DNA of 64,000 bases from Nitrosomonas sp. JL21 (GCF_009833095.1 NZ_QRCB01000011.1:1-64000); one strand, 5' to 3'. Counted from the first letter of the stretch, positions 26,788 to 36,683 are shown. Notes: generated by a model from the letters alone, not told the origin. Numbers and translations: made by a program.

Positions 26788-28338
26788 ATGATCTTCTGGC
26801 GCGTGAAATCGCTGGATGCCATCCTGGCTACCGCTGAAAAGAAAAGCTTGCACCGATCCTTGGGTGTATGGCAACTGACGCTGCTGGGAATTGGTGCGAT
26901 CATTGGCACCGGTATTTTCGTGCTGACGGCTGAAGCCGCGCAGAAAGCGGGGCCTGGAATGATGGTGTCGTTCGTGATCGCCAGTTTCGTGTGCACGGTA
27001 GCGGCGCTGTGTTATTCCGAATTATCGTCGATGGTGCCGGTTTCCGGATCGGCGTACACCTATTCGTATGCGGTGCTCGGCGAATTGGTCGCCTGGCTGG
27101 TCGGCTGGGCGCTGATGCTTGAATATTCAGTCGCGGCGAGCGCCGTGGCCGTTGGTTGGTCGGGTTATTTCGTCGGCCTGCTGGATCATTCGATGGGAAT
27201 CAAATTGCCGTTCGGCTTGGTCAATGGCCCGTTTGCGGGCGGCATCATCAACTTGCCGGCGGTGTTCATCTGCCTGCTGGTGATTGCCTTGCTGGTCATC
27301 GGCACGCGGGAAAGTGCACGTTTCAACGCGGTGCTGGTAGCGATCAAGATTATGGCGTTGACGTTGTTCATCGCGTTGACGCTGCCTGTCATCAACCTCG
27401 ACAATTTCGAACCGTTCCTGCCATTGGGTGAAACCGGTGTGATTGCGGCTGCATCGTCGATTTTCTTTGCTTATGTCGGATTCGATGCCGTTTCGACGGC
27501 GGCGGAAGAAACCAAGAATCCGCAGCGTAACGTCCCACTCGGATTGATCAGCTCGCTCGCGATTTGCACGGTGTTTTATCTGTTGATTTCGATGGGCGCA
27601 ATCGGCGCAATCGGGGCGCAACCGGTGCTGGATGCAAGCGGTCGGAATCTGGTTCCCGGATCGCTGGCGCTGGCCGAGCACTGCCAGTCGCTGATGGCGG
27701 TGGGCCAACAACCGCTGGTTTGTTCGCGCGAAGCATTGGCGCTGGTGTTGCGCGAAATCGGCTGGGAAAAAATCGGCAATCTGCTCGGTCTCACGGCCTT
27801 CCTGGCATTGCCATCCGTGATTCTGATGATGCTGTTCGGGCAGACCCGCATATTTTTCGTGATGTCGCGCGATGGCCTTTTGCCGGAGGTGCTGAGCCGG
27901 ATTCATCCGCGCTTCAAGACGCCGCACATCGTTACGTATGTGACCGGGCTGGGCGTCACGTTGGCGGCGGCCTTTCTGCCGGTCGGCAAATTGGCAGACA
28001 TTTCCAATTCCGGTACGCTGTTCGCGTTCATGGTGGTCGCCTGCGCGGTGATGATTCTGCGCGTGAAGGACAGGCAACGCGAACGGCCATTCCGGGCGCC
28101 GATCATCTGGCTGGTGGGGCCGCTTGCGGTCATGGGTTGCATCATGCTGTTCCTGTTTCTACCCGCGGACGCCAAGCTGGTGTTCCCGATCTGGTCAGGG
28201 ATAGGATTGATGTTTTATTTTCTCTATGGTTACCGCAAAAGTCATGTCGCCCTCGGTATCGATACGCCCAGCGGTGGCGAGGATGTGATCAGTCCGGTTC
28301 GACCGTTGGTCAATCAGGATCGCGAGGGCAGGCAGTAA
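26788..28338 (+). CDS. APC-family amino acid permease (cationic amino acid transporter type)
   Basis: 516 residues, mostly hydrophobic with about 12 to 14 membrane segments. It begins with a short basic stretch and the family motif GIGAIIGTGIFVLTAEAA, followed by GPGMMVSFVIASF and CYSELSSMVPVSGSAYTY; PQRNVPLGLI and FFAYVGFDAVSTAAEETKNP are further signature stretches of the cationic amino acid transporter branch. It imports or exchanges amino acids at the inner membrane. There is an unusual loop of about 50 residues (SLALAEHCQSLMAVGQQPL) between membrane segments, as also occurs in related proteins. Single-gene unit with its own promoter. Substrate unknown. Confidence 0.88.
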   Translation: MIFWRVKSLDAILATAEKKSLHRSLGVWQLTLLGIGAIIGTGIFVLTAEAAQKAGPGMMVSFVIASFVCTVAALCYSELSSMVPVSGSAYTYSYAVLGELVAWLVGWALMLEYSVAASAVAVGWSGYFVGLLDHSMGIKLPFGLVNGPFAGGIINLPAVFICLLVIALLVIGTRESARFNAVLVAIKIMALTLFIALTLPVINLDNFEPFLPLGETGVIAAASSIFFAYVGFDAVSTAAEETKNPQRNVPLGLISSLAICTVFYLLISMGAIGAIGAQPVLDASGRNLVPGSLALAEHCQSLMAVGQQPLVCSREALALVLREIGWEKIGNLLGLTAFLALPSVILMMLFGQTRIFFVMSRDGLLPEVLSRIHPRFKTPHIVTYVTGLGVTLAAAFLPVGKLADISNSGTLFAFMVVACAVMILRVKDRQRERPFRAPIIWLVGPLAVMGCIMLFLFLPADAKLVFPIWSGIGLMFYFLYGYRKSHVALGIDTPSGGEDVISPVRPLVNQDREGRQ

Positions 28339-28416
28339 ATCACCGGGGAAACATTGAACAAGCGCGCAGATTTTTCAAGGTTTTTCGTGGACAGCAACCA
28401 AGAATTGTAAGAGCGC

Positions 28417-31068
28417 TCATGGGCGCGCAGCAGCCGGGACGCGCAATAACGCCGGCAATATCACCAACGTGCAGATCAGTGTGAACGTCAGCCCGACCGT
28501 CAGCATGATGCCCATGCTCGAGGTTCCCTGGTGCGATGAGAACATCAGGCTGGCGAAATCGACCAGCGCAGTCAGTGCGCTGAAAAAAATCGCCCGCGCC
28601 GTGCTGGTGTGAATCAGAATTTCGCTGACCAATTCGTTGTTCAGGCTGCGATACACCATGTGCAAGCTGCTGTCGATGCCCAGACCCAGCAACAACGGCA
28701 ATGCGATGATATTGGCGAAATTGAAGGGCACATCCAGCAGCACCGTGAATGCGGCGGTGAACAAACTGGACAGCAGCAGCGGCAATAACACCAGCAGCGC
28801 GTATTTCACGCTACGTAACAGGATCAGCAGGATCGCCACGACGCCGACCAATGCCAGCAAGAACGCCTGAATGAACGCCTGCACGACGGCTTCGCCCGCC
28901 TCCAGGCTGATGACCGGAGTGCCGATCGCATGCGGCGCTATGGTTTGCACGGCATGCACGAAGCGTCGCAATGCCGAGTTGTCATTCAGATCCTCAGCCG
29001 GATAGACTGCCAGGCGGTATTCGCCTTTTTCGCTATACCAGCGACGACTCAGTGCGAGCGGAAGATCGTCCTGCTCGAACGCAACCGCTTCCGTGGCGGT
29101 ATGCAAGCTTTGCAGCGCCAATGGCAATGTCGTCAGCAGGTCCTGCTCGACGGAACGCAACAGCGCGGCTTGTTCGCTGGCGCTCAAGCGATCGAGCCGC
29201 GCGATCAATTCACTCAGCGCCGCCTGCAATTGCCGCGCCGTGTCCGCGGTCGCATGTGTCGGATGATCGCGGGTGAAGCGATCCAATGCCGTGGTCAGCG
29301 CATCCAATGCGTGGCGTTGCTTTGCCTGCATCGCGTCATCATCGATAGCGCGGTTTGGAGCCTGCATCGACGGTGGAATCGATCCGATCGTCAGCGTCAT
29401 TTCACTGATCAACGCAAGTTTTTCCTCTTGTCCACTTGGCACGAAATCAAGAATACTGGCCACCCGGTCGACTTCCGGCAGCTTGGCCAGCCGCTGCGCC
29501 AATTGCTCTGCCTCGGTTCGATCCTGAGCCAATACCGAGACATACCACGGTGAAAGATCGGGTTCCGTCAGCAATTCGCGAAACGTCTGTACGGCGCCGC
29601 CTTTCTGATCCTGCATGTTGAGCAGGTTGTAATCGAAGCGGACTTGCGGCATCAGCGTCAGCGCGGCAATGGTGGCCGCAAAAGTGATGGCATACGTCAA
29701 TCGGTGCCATTTCAGCGAGAATTCAAGGACTTTTCCGACGGAACTCTTTCTGGTCGACTTTTGCGCATCTTTCTGCGGTAAATAGCGCAGCAGCGCCGGG
29801 CCGATCGTGAGCGTGACCAACAGGCTGATGATCATGCCGGTGCCCGAGATGATGCCCAGTTCCGCCACGCCGCTGTAATCGGTCGGCATGAAAGCATAAA
29901 AACCGATCGCATTGGTGATGGTGCACGCAGTCAGCGCAGCACCCGCGTCGCCGCCGGAGATGTGAATGGCGTCGGTCGGCGGCAGGCCGTTTTCCAGGAC
30001 TTCGCGGTAGCGCAGCAGGAAATGGATCGCGAAATCAGCCCCGAGGCCGATATATAGCACTGCGAACGCGATCGAAATCAGATTCAGATGGCCGACCGCG
30101 GCAGTGGCGAATGCGGCGGTGAGAAGCAAGCCCATCAACAGGCAGATCAGTACATTCAGGATCAATCCGCCGGTACGCATCGCGAAGTACAGCACGACGC
30201 CCACCAAGACGAAAGTGATGATCCCGGCATATTCCATGCCGCTCAATGAGCTAGCGAGTTCTTCATCGGCCAATGCAGCTTCGCCGGTGATGCGCAATTG
30301 CACCGGCCCGTCTGCGGTGATGCCGATGCTTTCTGCGGCCTGGTACAAGGCTTTGATGGATTGTTCGCCGGGCAGCAGTTGGGTGAAATCCAGCTTGGGT
30401 TTTACAATGATCAGTTCCTGATAGGTACTTTTCTGGGTCTCACCGCCAAACAGCGTTTGCCACGACAATGCCCGCGCTGAACCGTTTAGGCGCGCATCCA
30501 GCGTCGTGCTGACTTCGCCGAGCACGGGCCGCAACTCCATGCTGCGCCCTTTCTGCAATTCCTCCACTGCCGTGGTCAGAATATCTGCAAAAGACGCCAA
30601 TGTCGGGTCGCGAGTGATGCGTGCGATCAAGGGCTGCGCAGCGGCCACGCTATCGGTGATGCGCTCGAGCTCGGGGACACTCTGATAGAGCAAGCCATTG
30701 CGCGCGGTAAAATCATCTACCCGCGGAGGATAGACATCGTAAAAATGCGCGCTGTCCTGTTTCAATCGCGCGGCCAGCCGCTGCGTTGCCGAGCGGGCTT
30801 GTTCCGGCGTCGGCGCATTCAGGACCACCAGCAGCGTATCGATATCCTGCGGGAAGGTTTCGTTATAGTGTTTCAGGTTGACGCGGAAGGGCAATTCCTC
30901 CGACAGCATCTCGGCGGTATCGGTGTTCATGCCCAGGTTCTGTACGACATACCAGCCGCAGGCGACGGCGGTCAGCAAGGCCGCCAGCAGAACCCATGCG
31001 GCTTGCCGGTAGGCAATGTCGGTCCAGTGGGCAAAGATGTCGTGAATACGGCTGGATGAAGCTTGCAT
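28417..31068 (-). CDS. hpnN: RND/MMPL-family transporter, HpnN-like hopanoid exporter
   Basis: 883 residues with the two-fold RND layout: a first membrane segment (about 20-42), a large periplasmic domain (to about 260), five membrane segments with GLGADFAIHFLLRYREVLENG, a second periplasmic domain (about 470-710) and a final membrane bundle with GLGIDSSLHMVYRSL. Both repeated GLG-x-D motifs, which carry the proton-relay aspartates, are present. The length and the start (NLGMNTDTAEMLSEELPFR) fit HpnN, which moves hopanoids to the outer membrane. No other hpn gene is near, so the identification rests on the sequence pattern. dedA lies 93 bases upstream on the same strand. Confidence 0.75.
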   Translation of the reverse strand: MQASSSRIHDIFAHWTDIAYRQAAWVLLAALLTAVACGWYVVQNLGMNTDTAEMLSEELPFRVNLKHYNETFPQDIDTLLVVLNAPTPEQARSATQRLAARLKQDSAHFYDVYPPRVDDFTARNGLLYQSVPELERITDSVAAAQPLIARITRDPTLASFADILTTAVEELQKGRSMELRPVLGEVSTTLDARLNGSARALSWQTLFGGETQKSTYQELIIVKPKLDFTQLLPGEQSIKALYQAAESIGITADGPVQLRITGEAALADEELASSLSGMEYAGIITFVLVGVVLYFAMRTGGLILNVLICLLMGLLLTAAFATAAVGHLNLISIAFAVLYIGLGADFAIHFLLRYREVLENGLPPTDAIHISGGDAGAALTACTITNAIGFYAFMPTDYSGVAELGIISGTGMIISLLVTLTIGPALLRYLPQKDAQKSTRKSSVGKVLEFSLKWHRLTYAITFAATIAALTLMPQVRFDYNLLNMQDQKGGAVQTFRELLTEPDLSPWYVSVLAQDRTEAEQLAQRLAKLPEVDRVASILDFVPSGQEEKLALISEMTLTIGSIPPSMQAPNRAIDDDAMQAKQRHALDALTTALDRFTRDHPTHATADTARQLQAALSELIARLDRLSASEQAALLRSVEQDLLTTLPLALQSLHTATEAVAFEQDDLPLALSRRWYSEKGEYRLAVYPAEDLNDNSALRRFVHAVQTIAPHAIGTPVISLEAGEAVVQAFIQAFLLALVGVVAILLILLRSVKYALLVLLPLLLSSLFTAAFTVLLDVPFNFANIIALPLLLGLGIDSSLHMVYRSLNNELVSEILIHTSTARAIFFSALTALVDFASLMFSSHQGTSSMGIMLTVGLTFTLICTLVILPALLRVPAAARP

Positions 31069-31160
31069 GAGTGCGGTTATCCTTCAGGTAGAAATCGGAA
31101 TGATGGGTTGGTCATCGTAGGCATCGGCAGCCGGAATTCTTCATTCATGCGCTCATGCCG

Positions 31161-31793
31161 TCATTTCTTGTTGCGATGCTTGAGATATTCGATCACCGGC
31201 GGTGTGATCGATAGAATGATGATCGCCAGGATGACGAGCTTGAAATTCTGTTGAATGAACGGCAGTTGACCGAAATAAAATCCGGCATACACGAACGTGC
31301 CAACCCATAGCACTGCTCCGACGATGTTATAGGTGATGAAGGTTTTGTAAGGCATCGTGCCGATTCCGGCGACAAAGGGCGCAAACGTGCGGATGATCGG
31401 TATGAAACGCGCAATGATGATCGTTTTGGCGCCATATTTGACGTAGAACGCGTGCGTCCGGTCGAGATATTCACGCTTGAAGAAACGCGACTCTTGCGAA
31501 GTGAACACCCTGGGCCCAACTTTCTTGCCTATCCAATAATTGACACTGTCGCCAATGATGCCGGCGATGCACAATCCGATAAACAGCATATGCGGGCTGA
31601 GCTGGGAATTTTCGAGCGACGCCAGTGAGCCGGCCGCGAATAATAACGAATCGCCGGGCAGTAGCGGCAATATTACCAGTCCGGTTTCACAAAAGACGAT
31701 CAGAAACAGGATGCCATAGATCCATAGCCCATATTCCGAGGCGAGTTCCTGCAGGTGAATGTCGATGTGGAGAATGAAATCAATGAGAAACAT
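31161..31793 (-). CDS. DedA-family membrane protein
   Basis: 210 residues with several membrane segments. The motifs FCETGLVILPLLPGDSLLFAAG, GDSVNYWIGKKVGPRVF, and ARFIPIIRTFAPFVAGIG are typical of DedA/SNARE-associated proteins (YohD/YqjA group), whose members are thought to move lipid carriers across the inner membrane. The glutamate and arginine of the conserved segment are present. It is upstream of the hpnN-like gene with 93 bases between. It may share its transcript, but there is no direct evidence. Confidence 0.88.
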   Translation of the reverse strand: MFLIDFILHIDIHLQELASEYGLWIYGILFLIVFCETGLVILPLLPGDSLLFAAGSLASLENSQLSPHMLFIGLCIAGIIGDSVNYWIGKKVGPRVFTSQESRFFKREYLDRTHAFYVKYGAKTIIIARFIPIIRTFAPFVAGIGTMPYKTFITYNIVGAVLWVGTFVYAGFYFGQLPFIQQNFKLVILAIIILSITPPVIEYLKHRNKK

Positions 31794-32190
31794 GGGCTTA
31801 TCGGAAATCGTGCAGCAGATTCAAACATCTGCCCCAACAGTTAATGATTGTGGAATTTGGCAAGGCCCGTATTATGCAGGAACTTTTCCGAAAGCTCTAG
31901 GGAAGCTCCGATTAATTGACCGCATGAGCGAGTCGCCTCGTTGCACGGCATTTGTTCTCTTGGCTATCGTGTTGAATTGTCTCGGTTGTTGCGTTTCACG
32001 CGTCTTCACGTCATCTCATGCGCCGTACGTTTATTAAAGCGTGCAAGCTAGGTTTTCTTGTTGGGCTTGTGGTTGACCGCGCTGAATCCTTACCGGATCA
32101 ATAGCAGCGGTGCGATAATAGCGTTTTATAGGGGTCAAAGGCAGCAATTGTGCTGAAAATTGGCCATTGATTGTTTTTATTTAGGACATC
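31794..32190. other. Intergenic region without a gene
   Basis: About 400 bases between divergent dedA and the Nudix gene. One frame (31759-32037) is open for 92 codons but overlaps the dedA start and has no ribosome-binding site or recognisable sequence. I see no strong repeat or hairpin. It presumably holds the two promoters. Confidence 0.4.
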
Positions 32191-32646
32191 ATGATCTGGA
32201 AACCCAACGTGACGGTGGCTGCTGTAATTGAGCAGAATGGTAAATATTTATTGGTCGAGGAAGAGCCGGAAATAGGCGCGGGTTTGTTTCTGAATCAGCC
32301 GGCAGGCCATCTCGATCCGGGAGAATCGATCATACACGGCGCGATTCGCGAAACCCTCGAGGAAACGGCCTACACCTTCGTGCCGGAGCATCTGCTGGGC
32401 ATTTATCAATGGTATTCCCGCCGCATGGATACCACCTATCTGCGATTTGCATTCTGCGGCCGGGTGACCGATCACGATCCTGAGCGGGTATTGGATCAAG
32501 GCATTCTGCGAGCCGATTGGTTCAGTATCGACGAGATTGCGCAAGCAGAGCAGCGCCACCGCAGCCCCTTGGTGATGCAGTGCATTCGCGACCATATCGC
32601 GGGAAATCGCTATCCCTTGGCGTTATTGACTCACTATGACGCTTGA
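32191..32646 (+). CDS. nudJ: Nudix hydrolase, NudJ-like
   Basis: 151 residues. The complete Nudix box G-x5-E-x7-R-E-x2-E-E occurs at 39-58 (G39, E45, R53, E54, E57, E58). The N-terminal [21 protein letters not shown] and the C-terminal [14 protein letters not shown] fit NudJ (YmfB), a phosphatase acting on thiamin pyrophosphate and nucleoside di/triphosphates. In many proteobacteria nudJ lies immediately before mnmA, as here: the two genes overlap by 11 bases. This synteny is the main support for NudJ over other Nudix hydrolases. Confidence 0.85.
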   Translation: MIWKPNVTVAAVIEQNGKYLLVEEEPEIGAGLFLNQPAGHLDPGESIIHGAIRETLEETAYTFVPEHLLGIYQWYSRRMDTTYLRFAFCGRVTDHDPERVLDQGILRADWFSIDEIAQAEQRHRSPLVMQCIRDHIAGNRYPLALLTHYDA

Positions 32647-33730
32647 CGCGATGAAAAACAAACGGGTGGTGGTCGGCATGTCCGGCGGCGTGGATTCATC
32701 GGTCGCTGCGTATTTGCTGAAGCAGCAGGGATACGACGTTGTCGGTTTGTTCATGAAAAACTGGGAAGACGATGATACCGATGAATATTGTTCTTCCCGC
32801 CAGGATTTTCTGGATGCGGTATCGGTTGCGGATGTCATCGATATTCCCATTGAAGTCGTGAATTTCTCGACGGAATACAAAGACCGCGTCTTTTCGCATT
32901 TTCTGGCCGAATACCAGGCCGGACGCACACCCAATCCCGATGTGCTGTGCAATGCGGAAATCAAGTTCAAGGCATTTCTGGAACATGCCCATACGCTTGG
33001 CGCCGACCATATCGCCACCGGCCATTACGCCCAAGTGCGAAAAGTGGGCGACACGTTTCAGCTGCTGAAAGGGGAAGACGGCAACAAGGACCAGAGCTAT
33101 TTTTTATACCGACTGAATCAAGCACAGCTGGCCACCACGTTATTTCCGGTCGGGCATTTATACAAGCGCGACGTTCGCAGAATCGCCGAGGAATTGAAAC
33201 TGCCGAATTTCTCGAAAAAAGACAGCACCGGCATCTGTTTTATTGGCGAGCGGCCGTTCCGCGAATTCCTGAATCGCTATCTGCCGCATCAGCCGGGTGA
33301 GATTCAGACACCGGACGGCAAAGTCGTGGGCAAGCATCTCGGACTGATGTACTACACCATCGGGCAACGGCAGGGTTTGGGAATCGGCGGCACGCGCGAG
33401 GGCAGCGATGAGCCGTGGTTTGTTTTCGGCAAGGATATGGCGAGAAATGTGCTGATCGTAGTCCAGGGGCATGATCATCCGAGTTTGTTCCAGCCGGCAT
33501 TGAAAGCCGCCGACCTGACTTGGATCAGCGGCAAACAGCCGCACTGCAATTGGGTTTACGCCGCAAAAACGCGCTACCGCCAGGTGGATGCGCCGTGCGC
33601 GATTGCGCGTTTTACCGAAGATTACTGCGAAGTCGATTTTGCGCAGGATCAGTGGGCGGTGACGCCCGGGCAGTCGGTCGTCATTTATGAAAGCAAAGTA
33701 TGTCTGGGTGGTGGCGTGATCGTGGAATGA
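32636..33730 (+). CDS. mnmA: tRNA-uridine 2-sulfurtransferase MnmA
   Basis: 364 residues. PP-loop [15 protein letters not shown] (14-28) binds ATP; catalytic cysteines are C105 ([13 protein letters not shown]) and C201 ([13 protein letters not shown]). The family motif [10 protein letters not shown] is present. It thiolates uridine 34 of tRNA for Lys, Glu and Gln. The start at 32636 overlaps nudJ; M6 (MKNKR, 32651) is an equally likely start. A protein of this length is complete. It follows nudJ as in other proteobacteria. Confidence 0.95.
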   Translation: MTLDAMKNKRVVVGMSGGVDSSVAAYLLKQQGYDVVGLFMKNWEDDDTDEYCSSRQDFLDAVSVADVIDIPIEVVNFSTEYKDRVFSHFLAEYQAGRTPNPDVLCNAEIKFKAFLEHAHTLGADHIATGHYAQVRKVGDTFQLLKGEDGNKDQSYFLYRLNQAQLATTLFPVGHLYKRDVRRIAEELKLPNFSKKDSTGICFIGERPFREFLNRYLPHQPGEIQTPDGKVVGKHLGLMYYTIGQRQGLGIGGTREGSDEPWFVFGKDMARNVLIVVQGHDHPSLFQPALKAADLTWISGKQPHCNWVYAAKTRYRQVDAPCAIARFTEDYCEVDFAQDQWAVTPGQSVVIYESKVCLGGGVIVE

Positions 33731-33782
33731 TCGGTGATGCCGCCAAGACAGTGAGAATTTCGATCAGCCGTGAGGAATAGTT

Positions 33783-34223
33783 GTGGCAGAAGACCCCGAT
33801 CCCCCCGATCCTTATGATCTCGATCGTTTCGTCCAAGCGCAGGCGCATGACTTTGAGCTTGCCTTGGCTGAGATTGCGCAGGGGCAAAAGCGCTCGCATT
33901 GGATGTGGTATATCTTTCCCCAATTTGCCGGGCTTGGTTTGAGCTCGATGTCGCGGCGCTATGCGATCGAGAGCATCGCGGAAGCGCATGCGTATTTAAA
34001 CCACCGATTGCTTGGCCCGAGGCTTGTGCAGTGCTTCGAGACGCTGCTGACGATCAACGACCGAACAGCCCATGAGATTTTTGGTTCACCGGATGATCTG
34101 AAGCTGAAATCCTCTGCGACATTATTCGCCAGCGTGACGCCTCCGGGTTCAGTATTCGAACGCGTGCTCGACCGGTATTTCCACGGTGAACGTGACTTGA
34201 AAACCTTGGATTTGATCCGTTAG
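33783..34223 (+). CDS. DUF1810-family protein
   Basis: 146 residues, starting with GTG at 33783. Features: DPYDLDRFVQAQAHDFELALAEI, QKRSHWMWYIFPQFAGLG and SMSRRYAIESIAEAHAYL, which together define the DUF1810 family of small cytoplasmic proteins of unknown function. The conserved WMWYIFPQ segment is intact. It lies 52 bases downstream of mnmA on the same strand and may be read with it. Confidence 0.88.
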   Translation: MAEDPDPPDPYDLDRFVQAQAHDFELALAEIAQGQKRSHWMWYIFPQFAGLGLSSMSRRYAIESIAEAHAYLNHRLLGPRLVQCFETLLTINDRTAHEIFGSPDDLKLKSSATLFASVTPPGSVFERVLDRYFHGERDLKTLDLIR

Positions 34224-34278
34224 TATTCCCGCGCTCAAGAACCGTAACTTATTATTTCCAGAACTTCTTCAGCGGGAG

Positions 34279-34728
34279 TCACCGCACCGCATGACCCATG
34301 ACTTTGATAATCGTCCAGTCAAAGTCATGAATATGACTATCCTCGTTCGCCAGCGGCATCGATAACGCGCCTTTGGATAGCGGCGGTATTTCCAGGTTGA
34401 TCTGATGCACTTTGGGTTCGTGCGACATCGTTGCGTGCATGTCGCCGTGATGGTGGCCGTGGATCGGCGTCATGCTGACGATCAGTTGCGCGACCTGGTA
34501 ATTGTCGTTGCCATTGTAGACCGTGCCGCTGAAAATTCCCCAGCCGAAGCCTGCGGTGATGTCCAGTTTCTCGACGGCGTCTTTCGGCAATTCGATCAAC
34601 TCGGAAGATGAGCAGCACGTTGCCGCCGCAGAAGCTTCGGCCGATACTGCCGTTGCCGGAGAAACGATCAGCAGGATTGAAAATAAGCAGGTAAAAATCA
34701 GTGTCGTCAATTGAAGCAGATTAATCAT
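34279..34728 (-). CDS. Periplasmic protein, histidine-rich, unknown
   Basis: 149 residues from the ATG at 34728 (MINLLQLTTLIF), preferred over 34806 because AAGGA lies upstream and the N-terminus is then a normal signal peptide (cleavage near VSA-E). The mature protein contains CCSSSELIELPKDAVEKLD, then a segment GFGWGIFSGTVYNGNDNYQVAQL and a histidine cluster (PIHGHHHGDMH). The layout resembles small periplasmic domains that bind metal or copper, but I do not recognise a family. It converges with the DUF1810 gene and is a single-gene unit. Confidence 0.5.
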   Translation of the reverse strand: MINLLQLTTLIFTCLFSILLIVSPATAVSAEASAAATCCSSSELIELPKDAVEKLDITAGFGWGIFSGTVYNGNDNYQVAQLIVSMTPIHGHHHGDMHATMSHEPKVHQINLEIPPLSKGALSMPLANEDSHIHDFDWTIIKVMGHAVR

Positions 34729-34937
34729 GGGTTGTCCTTGCAGCCAGGAAAATAAATCGAAATCGTGCCGGATTATAAATCCATTCATCAGGCTCAGGTT
34801 TGGCAATATGAATCTAATTGGAAGCTCATGATTAATGATGTGGCGATAAAGGTATTGCTGGCGCTGGTTACACCATTTTTAGTTGTAAAAATCTCATCAT
34901 TGCTTTGCAAAGTCCTAACCTCGACTCTCCAGAATAA

Positions 34938-35219
34938 ATGGTGGCTGATAGGTTAATCAAAGGCGGAGAGTTCCATGTTTTAAATCAATCAAGTCGCAGG
35001 ATGCCGCCGTCCGCAACAACTTCTCGATATCAAAAAAATCAGCTTGAAGCTTTTATTAAGGCACTGAAAACAAAGCTACTGGACAGAAAAAGCGGATTCG
35101 GTAAGGAGTATTTAAAGCTACTGGTGAATGAGAGCCGCATCAAAGACAATCAAATAGAGATAACCGGCAGCTATTCTGCGCTTGCTCACCTGTGGAAGAA
35201 ACAAAAAGCACTCTCTTGA
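34938..35219 (+). pseudogene. C-terminal remnant of a serine site-specific recombinase
   Basis: Reading from about 34999, the last 70 residues (LEAFIKALKTKLLDRKSGFG, then KEYLKLLVNE and IEITGSYSALAHLW) are the C-terminal helix-and-strand end of phage/integron-type serine recombinases, whose full length is usually 400-550 residues. The catalytic N-terminal resolvase domain and the zinc ribbon are absent; the sequence upstream does not continue the protein. I therefore call it a decayed fragment, not a functional gene. It marks this AT-rich stretch as the trace of a former mobile element, beside tRNA-Asn at 36812. Confidence 0.6.
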
Positions 35220-36020
35220 GTGCTCAGTTTTGTACTGAATTGGTTCACCAAAATGGATAAATCTAGGCAGTGGTTTATCACGGTTTCTGTTTGATATTTT
35301 GATAAAGATATTTAGTCGACCCAGAATCAATCTGGGCCATAGATATCCAAACCTAATTCAATACCGCACTGTCCGAGAGCAGACAATGTTCTAGGCGATA
35401 ATGATAAGCCTTCATTACTACTTCCCATAAATAATCCACAAAATATATCTACTTCAAATCGCATAAACGCACCTTTTGATTTTCCCCGTCCAAGTAACAC
35501 GGGGCTACAAATACATGGATTCTAAGATAGCAGATAGCAGTTTTTCAATAATTTTTCTGTAAGAAAAATCACATCAACAATTAAGCTCAATTCACCTTTT
35601 TCAAAGTCTATACCGGGCTGTCCTCTGGTGAATGCAGAGTTTGGTTTTTGCTAATCGGCAATCGTCGCAGCGACGCGACCTTGGAGCGGAGCGTGCGCAC
35701 GAGTGCCTTTGTAGGATAGCGCGGTGTAATTCAGTAAACACAACATTTTCAGAAACTGTCACAGAACACGTCCTGCTTCTCTAGATCGGAGCTGTGTCAT
35801 TATGCCAATTTTCTTTGTGATATCAGTACTATAGATGTAGATATTTGGTTGATAGTTGTTAACATTTTTTGGATAGCGTTTATTATCACATTTAGATGAC
35901 ATTGATTCGAAACCATTTACTGTAGGTATTCTAGCGCACAGACTATTATTAAATTTTTAATCATCATTTCCTTTGAAATGTTGATGGATTTATCTTGCTA
36001 TTAATCTTTAGGAGAATGAG
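35220..36020. other. AT-rich intergenic stretch with several perfect hairpins
   Basis: About 800 bases with no gene. It is AT-rich except for a GC-rich island at 35660-35730. Perfect inverted repeats: CCCAGA/TCTGGG (35320-35336), CCCCGT/ACGGGG (35484-35504), ATTTTTCT/AGAAAAAT (35551-35569, three-base loop) and CGTCGC/GCGACG (35663-35675, one-base loop). None is followed by a convincing T tract in the + direction. It may be the core of a decayed mobile element, or hold small RNAs. The 3' part is the promoter region for the gene at 36021. Confidence 0.35.
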
Positions 36021-36476
36021 ATGACTAATGAAAAAAGTATTGATGTATTAAATGATTTAATCGAAACTTCTCGCGATGGTGTTGAAGGTTTCAGAAAATG
36101 TGCAGAGGATTCCCATGATCCAACATTGAGAATGTACTTTGAAGACCGTTCAAAGAGTTGTGATGAGGCAATTCGATCTTTGAGTGAAGAGGTAAGAAAA
36201 TTAGGAGGTGAACCAGCTACAGGTGGATCGACTACAGGTGCTTTACATAGAATGTGGATTGATTTTCGTACTGCAATTACTAACAAAGATAATCTTGCTG
36301 TATTGGAAGAATGTGAAAGGGCTGAAGATATTGCGCTTGAAGCATATGAAGACGCTTTGAAAGAAGAACTGTCTGATAATCTTCGATCTTTGATTACTCA
36401 GCAGTTAGATGGAGTAAGAAGAAATCATGATCGTGTTCACCAACTTAGAGATGAGGCAGAGGCTAATCCTTCTTAG
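36021..36476 (+). CDS. PA2169-family four-helix-bundle protein (DUF2383)
   Basis: 151 residues, helical, acidic and without a signal peptide. It begins NEKSIDVLNDLIETSRDGVEGF and contains two further long amphipathic helices (HRMWIDFRTAITNKDNLAVLE and ELSDNLRSLITQQLDGVRRNHDRVHQL), the layout of the PA2169/DUF2383 ferritin-like family, associated with stress response. Function is not known. The codons are strongly AT-rich at third positions compared with neighbouring genes, which suggests recent acquisition. TTAGGAGAATGAG precedes the ATG. Confidence 0.75.
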   Translation: MTNEKSIDVLNDLIETSRDGVEGFRKCAEDSHDPTLRMYFEDRSKSCDEAIRSLSEEVRKLGGEPATGGSTTGALHRMWIDFRTAITNKDNLAVLEECERAEDIALEAYEDALKEELSDNLRSLITQQLDGVRRNHDRVHQLRDEAEANPS

Positions 36477-36614
36477 TTTTCAATAATCAATTTGTCCAAT
36501 CTCGTCAGAAAATTATCTCAAAAATAAAGGCATATTGCCCTGACGGGTCATGCTGTCTTCGTCGGTTTTCCAATCTTCGTTGAATTCCAAACCAACTATA
36601 TTCAGGAGAATGAG

Positions 36615-36683
36615 ATGGATAATGAAAGCAAGCTTATCGGTGGAGTAGGGGAGTGGGAGAAGAGTGCAAAGGTTAATCAATAA
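36615..36683 (+). CDS. 22-codon micro-ORF with a duplicated leader
   Basis: A short frame encodes MDNESKLIGGVGEWEKSAKV plus two residues, ending TAA. It is preceded by TTCAGGAGAATGAG, almost the same leader as the one before the DUF2383 gene (TTTAGGAGAATGAG at 36007-36020). The repeated leader implies a duplication of the gene start; the frame may be the truncated end of a second copy of a related stress gene, or a real small peptide. The peptide itself is unrecognised. Confidence 0.3.
   Translation: MDNESKLIGGVGEWEKSAKVNQ

Noticed and set aside
27127-28484. Long open frames on both strands (27127-28077 minus; 27564-28484 plus) within the permease gene
   Set aside because: They are shadows of the GC-rich membrane-protein codons; residues are mostly Arg, His and Gln or Gly, and no family is seen.
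34765-34956. 63-codon open frame next to the recombinase remnant
   Set aside because: It overlaps the signal region of the divergent gene, lacks a ribosome-binding site and does not continue the recombinase protein.
35484-35504. CCCCGT/ACGGGG hairpin as an intrinsic terminator
   Set aside because: No T tract follows on either strand and there is no gene ending nearby.
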